Under the pieces are notes generated by a model, which made no database searches, had not been told where the DNA came from, and was given only the letters and a program-made list of their open reading frames with translations. From a virus: DNA of 27,265 nt. The position numbers and the translations under genes were made by a program. The stretch is from IMG/VR virus record IMGVR_UViG_3300017727_000122, positions 1-27,265 of that record; one strand, 5' to 3'. This document shows, one piece after another, positions 15,915 to 24,700 of the stretch (within the stretch, counting starts at the first letter, position 1; each line of letters starts with the position of its first letter).

Positions 15915-16514
15915 ATGAAATTAGAAGATATTAAGAATCAAGTTGAAACACAACCACTCACTAAAGAACAATCTAAAGAACAATTTATAAAGTATACAAA
16001 TGATCTAGGTATCAAACATAGTTTTGATTTTGAAGAAGCATGGGAGATAGGTGAGGAAATAAGAAAAAGAAATAAGTTTAGAGATAAGATAATTGAAGCA
16101 GAACAAAAAGGTACTACAAATGGCTTGTGGATGGATGATAAAAAACTACATAAACAAAACCCAGTTAAACATAGTTTTGCTGATGGTTGTTATATTAGAG
16201 AAATATTTAATCCAGCTAACGAGTTACTAATAACTAAAATACATAAAAAAGAACATCCATTTTTTTTAATGCGAGGAGAAATGTCAGTATTGACAGAAGA
16301 TGGCGTTAAACATCTCAAAGCTCCATATCATGGCATTACAAAACCAGGAACAAAAAGAATTATATATACGCATAGTGATTGTGTATTTATAACAGTACAC
16401 GCAACAAAGGAAACTGACGTTGCTAAAATAGAAGAGCAAGTTATTGCTAAAGATTTTTCAGATCCATTGATAACTCAAGAGGATATTAAATTATTAAAAA
16501 ACAAAAACATATGA
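15915..16514 (+). CDS. Cupin-fold protein
   Basis: A 199-residue protein with a single-domain cupin (small beta-barrel) in its second half. The first conserved cupin motif is seen as IHKKEHPFFLMRGEM, with H110, E113, H114 and G121 placed as metal ligands and turn; the second as KPGTKRIIYTHSD with H153. Residues 1-80 are helical and charged (TKEQSKEQFIKYTNDLG, DFEEAWEIGEEIRKRNKF) and may mediate assembly. Cupins bind metals or small molecules in enzymes of many kinds, or act as structural barrels; the substrate cannot be read from sequence. It lies between the nozzle and the first ejection gene, and its stop overlaps the next start (ATGA), implying translational coupling with virion proteins. 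Either a virion part or a metabolic accessory enzyme is possible. Confidence 0.75.
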   Translation: MKLEDIKNQVETQPLTKEQSKEQFIKYTNDLGIKHSFDFEEAWEIGEEIRKRNKFRDKIIEAEQKGTTNGLWMDDKKLHKQNPVKHSFADGCYIREIFNPANELLITKIHKKEHPFFLMRGEMSVLTEDGVKHLKAPYHGITKPGTKRIIYTHSDCVFITVHATKETDVAKIEEQVIAKDFSDPLITQEDIKLLKNKNI

Positions 16515-17278
16515 GTTTTATAGCTGTAGGTATAGGTTTAGGTGTTGCTGCTGGTGTTAAGACCACCGGTGGTATAATAGCTAAAAACAAAGCAAGAAAA
16601 GAGCAAAAAAGAGCAACAAATGAATACAATAAAAGAATAAGTGCTTATGAGGGCTTAGATACTTCTAACCTATATAGTGGTATGCAAAATACCATGGAAG
16701 ACTTAACTATAAACAAACAACAAGCAGAGTTTGAAAAACAACAGCAGATGCAAAGTCAAGCTAATGTTTTGTCTACTCTTAGAGGAGCAGCTGGTAGCTC
16801 TGGTATTGCTGCTTTAGCTCAAGCATCACAAGGTCAAGCTAATATAGCAGCACAACGCACTTCAGCTTCTATTGGTCAACAAGAAAGACAAAATCAATTA
16901 CTAGCAGCTAGACAAGGAGCAAGATTACAACAATTAGAAGCAGCAGGTGCAACTCAAGCTAGAGGTTTAGAATATAACAAAACATCTACATTACTAGGTA
17001 TGTCTCAACAAAGATTAGCAGGTGCAAGAGCTGAAGAGGCTCAAGCAGCTGCACAAATAATAGGTGGAATAGCTGATATAGGTGGAGCTGTAGCGGGTAT
17101 GGGTGCAGCAGGTGCTTTTAATGGTGTAGCAGGTGCTATTGATAATACAACATTATCAAATAGTATAAGTTTAACTGGTCAAAACATAAATCCTATGAAT
17201 AAAATAGGTTATGGACTTTTAAGAGACACCCCTTTAAGCTTTAGTACTATCAAAATTAACAATCAAGAAAATAACTAA
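16511..17278 (+). CDS. Small internal virion (ejection) protein, T7 gp14-like in position
   Basis: A 255-residue protein likely packed in the head and ejected before the DNA to form a channel in the cell envelope. It has a hydrophobic glycine-rich N-terminus (AVGIGLGVAAGVKTTGG, 5-21), a long Gln/Ala-rich helical middle (LTINKQQAEFEKQQQMQS; LRGAAGSSGIAALAQAS; QQERQNQLLAARQGARLQ) and a second glycine-rich hydrophobic stretch (AAQIIGGIADIGGAVAGMG, near 180-198). This layout, and the LRGAAGSSGIAALAQ type of motif, are typical of small podovirus internal core proteins. The start overlaps the previous stop by four bases. The following gene starts after one base. Function is inferred from composition and order (small, medium, giant, as in T7 gp14-15-16). 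Confidence 0.7.
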   Translation: MSFIAVGIGLGVAAGVKTTGGIIAKNKARKEQKRATNEYNKRISAYEGLDTSNLYSGMQNTMEDLTINKQQAEFEKQQQMQSQANVLSTLRGAAGSSGIAALAQASQGQANIAAQRTSASIGQQERQNQLLAARQGARLQQLEAAGATQARGLEYNKTSTLLGMSQQRLAGARAEEAQAAAQIIGGIADIGGAVAGMGAAGAFNGVAGAIDNTTLSNSISLTGQNINPMNKIGYGLLRDTPLSFSTIKINNQENN

Positions 17279-17279
17279 C

Positions 17280-18656
17280 ATGGCAGATAAAGGATTAATA
17301 GCAGGTGCAGCGCAATTAGCACAGTCAAGGTTAGTTGGTCAACAGCAAAAAATGCAAGCAATAGAAGGCTTTGGTCAAACTTTTGCTTCAGTTTATAGTA
17401 TGGTACGTGAGCAGAAAGCTGCTGAACAATTAGCTGAAAGAGAGTTATACGAAGACCAAAGAACTCGTTATAAAGAAGAAATGAAAGACGTTAATGACGT
17501 TGATTATAGTTTTGAAGCTTTAAATGCAGAACAAGTAAATATGTACAGGGAGTTTGCTACAAGTAAAAAGCAGAGATACTCTGAGATATTCTATGAACTA
17601 GAAAACAAATCATTAAGTCAACAACAAAAAAATGATTTAGAGTTTGAAAAATCTGTTATACTATCTGATCTTAGAAACTCAGCTGCTAGCTTGTCTTCAG
17701 CAACAGAAAAATTAAATAAAACTAGAGATTCATATGAAGCTGGTGATATATCTGAATCTAATTTTTATACTAATCCTGGTAGTATGAGTAGCTTATATGA
17801 TACTATGATGCGTACTAATTTTTCTATTGATGAAAGAGGTAATGCTGTAGTTAATACTAATTATAATTTAAAGGCTACTGAACAAGCTAGTGATTTTATT
17901 AAAATAAATGAAGATCTTAGAAAATCAGTCAGAACTTATGGTAATTCAGTAAATCCTATGTTAACTAATGAAGATAGGTTGTTAAGAAAAAATAAAATTG
18001 AAAGTTCATTAGATGATGGTGAAGTTTTATCTTTTATGTTTGATGATTTAGATATTAATAATGGAGGTTACTATAACTCTGTAATAGCTAAAGATCCAAG
18101 TAAAAAAGATGAATTTAATAAAATGAAACAAAATTTATCAGATCCAAATAAAAAAAAAGAAGCTGTAGCTTATTTTAAAAATATAGTTTCTGATGAATTA
18201 GGAAATGGACTTGAAGCTAATATACAAGCTGGATTAAAAGAGTATAATATAAAAAATCCTCCAGCAAGTGATGAAACTAGTGGTTCTGGTAAACTTAGTA
18301 TAACCGAACAAAGAGAGCAAAAAGCTTTAAGCTATATAGATACTGCATACGAAAGATCAAAAGATAATCCTAAAGAATTTGCAAGAATATTAAATCAACA
18401 AATTCAAGGAACTGGTTTAAATGTTGAGTTATCAGGTAATAATTTATTAATTAAAGATAAAAATGCTGATGATGATGATGTTATGAAAAGAGGTCAAAAA
18501 ATACCTTATATCGATAATATATCATTGAGACAAAATATACTAGACACAATATTATCAAAGATGAAATCTACGGAGGAATCTGATAATAAAATTATGTTTA
18601 AAGGAGAAAGATTTATTTTTCCTGCGGATAATAAAATACAAGAAGTTGATGGGTGA
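17280..18656 (+). CDS. Medium internal virion (ejection) protein, T7 gp15-like in position
   Basis: A 458-residue, mostly helical, hydrophilic protein, probably part of the ejection complex between the small and giant ejection proteins. The N-terminus (GLIAGAAQLAQSRLVGQQQ, AIEGFGQTFASVYSMVREQK) resembles the start of other internal core proteins. About 90-170 are predicted coiled coil (YSEIFYELENKSLSQQQK, LSSATEKLNKTRDSYEAGD). Later parts are charged (DDLDINNGGYYNSVIA; FKNIVSDELGNGLE). No transmembrane segment or enzyme motif was found. It ends at a TGA, one of only two TGA stops in the window; a +1 frame continues past the stop for 16-18 codons to TAA at 18705, so the C-terminus may be incomplete as annotated. 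Direct homology to gp15 cannot be shown by eye; the role rests on order and composition. Confidence 0.65.
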   Translation: MADKGLIAGAAQLAQSRLVGQQQKMQAIEGFGQTFASVYSMVREQKAAEQLAERELYEDQRTRYKEEMKDVNDVDYSFEALNAEQVNMYREFATSKKQRYSEIFYELENKSLSQQQKNDLEFEKSVILSDLRNSAASLSSATEKLNKTRDSYEAGDISESNFYTNPGSMSSLYDTMMRTNFSIDERGNAVVNTNYNLKATEQASDFIKINEDLRKSVRTYGNSVNPMLTNEDRLLRKNKIESSLDDGEVLSFMFDDLDINNGGYYNSVIAKDPSKKDEFNKMKQNLSDPNKKKEAVAYFKNIVSDELGNGLEANIQAGLKEYNIKNPPASDETSGSGKLSITEQREQKALSYIDTAYERSKDNPKEFARILNQQIQGTGLNVELSGNNLLIKDKNADDDDVMKRGQKIPYIDNISLRQNILDTILSKMKSTEESDNKIMFKGERFIFPADNKIQEVDG

Positions 18657-18705
18657 GACAAGATATGTAGGTGGAATTTGTAACCAAGTTCTAGGAAAAG
18701 AATAA
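18649..18705 (+). other. Out-of-frame extension or micro-ORF after 458-residue gene
   Basis: In the +1 frame relative to the upstream gene, ATG at 18649 opens 18 codons reading MGETRYVGGICNQVLGKE and ending at TAA 18703-18705. It overlaps the last codons and TGA of the preceding gene, and is reachable by a +1 slip at GGG-TGA (18651-18656). It fills most of an otherwise empty 61-base gap. It may be a frameshift-encoded C-terminus, a decayed end caused by an indel, or chance. Confidence 0.3.
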
Positions 18706-18717
18706 TCAAAACAACAC

Positions 18718-21700
18718 ATGAATAAATTCTATTTAAACGGTTCTGAAATATCTTTTGAGCAAATAAAAACTAACGCTGAGTCTGAAGGGCTGAGTGTTGA
18801 GGATTATATGAAGTCAAGTAAGATAACTTCAGAGGCTATGAAGCCTAATGAAGAACAAGGTGTTGTAGAACAACCTAAAGTTAAAAAAGTTGATGCTTTT
18901 GATTCTTCAAAGTATCATATTACAGCTGAAGATATTGCTCAAGAGGAAGGTAAAGTAGCCACATCTTTAACTGAAAAATTGTCTAGAGTAGGATTAAAAA
19001 TTAAAGAAGATTTTACAACTCCATTTAATGAATTTGGTACTAGTCTAGATGCTATTACTTTGTCTAAAATTAATGAATCAAATGAAAAAGTTAACTACAA
19101 TACAGCATCAATAAGTGATCAAGTAAAAGAATATAAAGAAAACAATGTAACAATACCTGTTAACAACAGTGATTCTATAGAGGAAAGAGTTAAAAAAGTA
19201 AACGACTTCATAGACGCTAATGCTGATTCTAGTTTTTTTGAAAAAGCTAAAGAGAATAATCCACAAGCAGTTGATGATATTGTTAACGATTTTAGTAAGC
19301 ACATACCCACGCTGAAAGCAGCTAAGCAAGGATTAATAAATGAAAGATTAGATTTTCTAGAAGAAATAAATAATCAAGAAACATATTATAACAGTGCTAC
19401 CGGAAGTGGTGATGCTAGATTTGGTGGTGGCTTTACTTTTAAGGGAACTCCTGAACAAAAAGAATTATATAAAAAATACAAAGAAGGTAAACCATTACCA
19501 GAGTTTACTGAAGAAGAAATATTAGAAAATAAAAATAAAATAATAAATTCAAATGCTGATAAATGGATGTCAGAATATATTTCTGATCTTCCTGAAGATA
19601 AAAAAATAGAAGTATTATCAATACTTTATGACACTAAGGAAAGTTATTTAAAAGATAGTGAAAAGTTAAATAAGTTAAAGGATAATGCTAATAAAAGATA
19701 TGAGTACATTGACGACTTAGATGCAGAACTAGAAGCTAGTTATCCTGGACTTAGTGAAGGTAAAAAAGATTTCAATCCTTCTGAAATATTCGACATAGAA
19801 AATAAACTTAAAATTAGAAACAAGGAAGTATCAGCTTATTTAACTCAACAGCAGAAAATAGATGAAATAGGTATTGCTATAGGTGCTGAAAAAAATGAAT
19901 TTTATCTACCTTTAGCTATAAGAAATTTTGAGAAAAACTACAGTAGAATAGAACAAACTCAATCTAGCTTTAAAGCTATGGGTGCAAAAGCCTTATACGG
20001 TATAGCTGATATTGCTAGACTTGGTGGTTTTGGATCTGGCATAGTAATGCCTAGGTCCGTTTTAAAACCTTTAGCACAACTAAACGATGATTTAGGAGAG
20101 GAGCTAGAAGGGTATCAATATACAATACCTGTTGATCAAATATCAAGTGCAAAGGATTTATCTAGATGGCTTATGAGTTCTGCTATAAATACAGGCACTT
20201 CTTTGTCTATGGCCGCAGCAGGTGGGCCAGCGGCTTTACCATTATTTTTTACAATAGGTTTTGGTGAAGTAGGATCTAGTTATCATATAGAAAGAGATAA
20301 AGCTGAAGCTAGATTATATGAATATGAAGATATTTTAAAGTCAGGAGGAACTTTAGATGAGCAACAACTTGAGCAATTTAATGAAGATAATAGAATACTA
20401 GGCTTATCAGAGCTTCAAGTTGTAACATCATCAGCAGTAGCTGGAGCAATAGAAGTTGGAACTGAGCAATTAACAACAATTAAGCTTTTAAGTGGTATTA
20501 AAACAGGTATAACACAAGTTGCTAAGAAAGATTTAAAACTAGCTGGTAGAGAGATTTTTAAAGGTGTAACGCTAGAACCTGGTGGTGAAGTTGTAGTAGA
20601 GTTAGTAAATAACTGGACAGATATAAACATACTAGGTGAAGATAAGAGTTATTTTGAAGGTGTAAAAGAAACATTTTTTCAGTCATTACTTCCAGGAGGA
20701 GGATTTGCAATTAAGAATGCAGCTCCATTTGTTAATAATGTTATTGTAAACAACTTTTCAGATAGAAAGCAAGCTAAAAGATTAATTGAGATAGAAAATA
20801 AAATAAAAGAATTAAATCCTGAAAACAAACAAAGATCAAGATTATCTCCAGGAGTTAGAGCTTTAGTTGATGATTTGCTGCAGGAGAATAAAGGAATAAG
20901 AAACGATATATATGCTAAGCTTAGAAATAATGAATTAACTTCTAAGGACATTGCTGATTTAGGTAGGGCTGATATTAAAATGCGTAAAATACAAAGAGAG
21001 GTTACTGCAGCGGCTAATGATCCATCTCTTACTTTATCAGAAAAGAAACAAATAAAAGATGAAAACAAAAAAGAGTTTGATAAACAAAGTGGTATTAGAG
21101 AGAAAATATTGATAAATGATCCTCTTGCTGCTACAGAAAAAAATAAAATTCAACAAGAAACTATAGATCAATTTAATTTTATTAATAAACAGTTAAGTGG
21201 TAATGCAATTAATAGATTAAATGTAGAATATAATTTATTAGGAGGATTAAAGAAACAACAAATTAATCAAGATATTATTGATAATTTTATTGGTGATGAT
21301 AAGCTCACATATGAAGAAGCTAATGATGAACAAAAAGAAGTAATATTAGGTCAAGCATACATAAAAAACAAATTAACAGAAGAATTTGAGTTAAATTCAC
21401 AAAATGCAGAAAAAATATTAGATGTTCTAAATAAAGAATTAGGTACAGACGTTAAAGTTTATTATATAAAAAGCGAAAGAGAATATATAAAAGAAGCATT
21501 AGAAGAGGGCGGCATAGAAAATGTAATAAAAATAGCTTCTAATAATCTTAAAAGTGATTTATCTCAAGATCTTGTTGATGAAAATGGTAATCAAATTAGG
21601 TTTGAAAATCAATCAGATGAACAAAAAGCACAAACAGAAGCAAGTCTTCAATCATATAAAACATCATTTGGTTTTTTTGAAGCTGAAAAAGGTAATGTTT

Positions 21701-24700
21701 TTATACATAAAGATAAATCTATTGAAGGTGGTGAAGTCGGTATTGTCTTACATGAAATACTTCATGCTTACTTTAATAAAAAGCAAGAACAATTAAGTGA
21801 AAGTTTAAGTGAAACAACTACATTAAAAGAATCTTTTGATGAAACAGAAGGTAGAAATTTATTAGCATATTTAAAAAAAGAACAACCAGATTTATATGCT
21901 CAAGTAACTAGACAGCTTGAAATGGTAACAGAAGCTAGAGATAGAAATTATACTGATGAAAAAAAACGACCCTTGTATTCTTTAGATAAAGAAGTTATGA
22001 GTGTATTATCAGACGTTATATTAGGTGCTAAAAGAAATGTACCAAAATCAACACGTAAAAGTATAACTGATTTAGTTAATAATTTAATGCCTAAAAAATT
22101 TAGAGATACTAAGTTTGGTAATTTCTTTAAACCAACTGACAGTGAAGCTTTATTTGATTTTGTAATAGATTTTAATAACAGAGTTAGTTCTGATAATAAT
22201 TTTTATAATCAAGTATCTGCTAAAAATACTTTTGATAAAGCAGAAAAAGTAAAAAAAGATATTACAAATAAAAAAATAAATGAGAATCTTCAATCAACTA
22301 ACAAGATAATAAGTGAATTATCAAAACAAACAACAGACAACTTAAATAAATTTTACGAGGATGGTGCAGGTAGTAGTGATATAATTTTTGATGTAGCTAA
22401 TGAGTTAATAACTACTAAAGTAATAGATAAACAAGGTAATGTAAAAATAGTACCTGGTGATGGTTTAATAGGTAAGTTAGTTGATAGAAGAACTGGTGTA
22501 CCTCTATTTAAAGACAACAGAGAACAAATAATTTTTGAAGCTGCTTATGGTGGAAATGTTAGAGGTGAAGGTAAAAACAAAGAAGGTAGAAATGCTAACA
22601 CTGGTATACCTGATTTAATAAAAACTTATGATCCAAACAATGAAGCTGGAATGTCATTTGCGGCTTATGTATATAAGCTTTTACCTCTTAGAGTAAATGG
22701 CATAGCAAATCATTACTTAAAAGCAGGAAGTGATGCTTATTCATTAAGTTTATCTGAGGAAGGAAATGAGTTTCTAGCTGGTTCATCAGAGGCTCTAATG
22801 ACTACTCAAGATGATATATCACAATCTAGTGAGGACGTTGTTAACGAGCAAGAAAGAGTTGAAAGATTGTTAGATCCTAGAGATTTAATAGCAGATGAAG
22901 AATTAAAAAATAAAGCTACAAATGTTATTTTAGATAACTTTGAAGATATAGCAGATGATCCTTTATCATTTAAATCATTACCTGATCTATCTACAGAAAC
23001 AACTGCTGAAATATTTCAAATACCATCTAAAAAATTAATTCCTAAAAATAATTTTACTCAAGGTGAACTCAAAAATACAATGAGAAATCTTGATGATATG
23101 TTTGATGACTTTATTAAAATATTCCCTAAAGGTGCTGTTGTTGATAAAGCAGTAACTCAAGATTTATATGGAACTTCTACTGGTTTACCTACCAATGTAT
23201 TAACATCTTTTTATAGAAAAGGTGATAGAATAGATACAGCATCTGGTTTACCTATATATGACTTAACTGCAGTTACTAAGGAACAGTTTAGACAAGAGCT
23301 TGGTATACTTCCTGATGGAACTATACCCGATAAAGTATTTGTACAATCACCACAAGCTCAAGTAGCTAAGGGTTTAGCTATAATGTTTGGTAAACTAATT
23401 ACTAATACTACGGTAAGACAACACTTAAAAACCTTAAGCGGTAAAGAGCAATTAACAGCAGATATTGCAGCTGGTAAAAGTGAGAACATGTTATCAATAG
23501 TAACGAATAACACTAAAAAATATTTTGATAAAACTCATATTCCGGTTGATTATATATCATATGTAGGTTCTGTAGTAAATACTATAAGTTCTTATATGAT
23601 ACCTAATGAAAAAATTAATAAATATACTACTAATGTAAATGCTGGTAATTTTGAGGATAGATTTAAAGCAGCAAAAAAACTATACTTAAATTATGTTAAT
23701 GAAAATATTAAATTTGAAAATAAAGGAAAAAATACACTAGAAAAATTAAGACTGTTAAATAACGATGATTTAGATATAATAATTAGCAAATTACAAAAAA
23801 CAAAAATTAAAAAATTAGTTAAAAAGAATTATGTAAAAAGAGGTACTAGTTATAAAGCATTAGCATGGGAAGACATTTTATCTACGGCAGTTTTTGAACA
23901 AAAAAATTCTAAGTTTGTAATATTAGAAGAAGGAACAACTGGTTATGACTCTACTTCACCAGATTTACAAGTTAAAGTAACATTACCCGTTCCTGATAAA
24001 GATGGTAAAACTAAAGAAAAAGAATTTATAATTTTCTTTGAAGCTAAACTAACAACAGGTGCTAGACTTGGTAGTCTTGGTTCTACTACAGTTAAATTAT
24101 TAGACGAACAATTAGAATATTCATCTTTAAGTGGCGGTGAAAACAAAAGCATAGAACAAAGTATTAAAGAAAGTAAAAAAGACATAAATGATGCATATAT
24201 TAAATTAATAAAATTTATTAGTGAAAGGCATGAAGGATTTAATACTATAGGTTCTATAGGTAAAAAAGGTGAACCTAATTCGAATAAACTAAATGAAGAA
24301 ACATATGAATTAGCTAAAGATGAAGGTTTAGTAAAAGAAACAGATTTTACTTTTTATACAGAAATAGATCAAATGTCTGATAAGTACAATGATAAGAATA
24401 ATTATTTTATAGAAATAAAAGATAAAGGTTTATACTTTATTGGCAAAAACAAAGCAGACAACATTTTTAATTTACCTGAATTAAAGAAAAAAAATGGTCA
24501 ATATGTTAAAATTGGTGTTAGAACTAATATATCAAAAGGTGATACTGATACAAATGGCTTTTTTAATCTAAGAATAAGATCTCAGTTTGTGCTGGGTAAA
24601 GGTCAAAGATTAAAAAAATCAGACTACACATTAAACGATATAGCAGGTTTAATGGAAAAAATGTCAAATAATTTAATAGAAAATAATGAAGGCAGACCTA

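Noticed and set aside
20679-21068. 129-codon open frame on the minus strand
   Set aside because: It lies fully inside the giant cargo gene, has a Ser/Leu-rich shadow-like sequence and no leader; other minus-strand frames such as 10900-11202 are of the same kind.
21554-21796. 80-codon plus-strand frame within the giant gene
   Set aside because: Lys/Leu/Met-rich shadow of an AT-rich region covering the HEILH segment; no sign of a separate gene.
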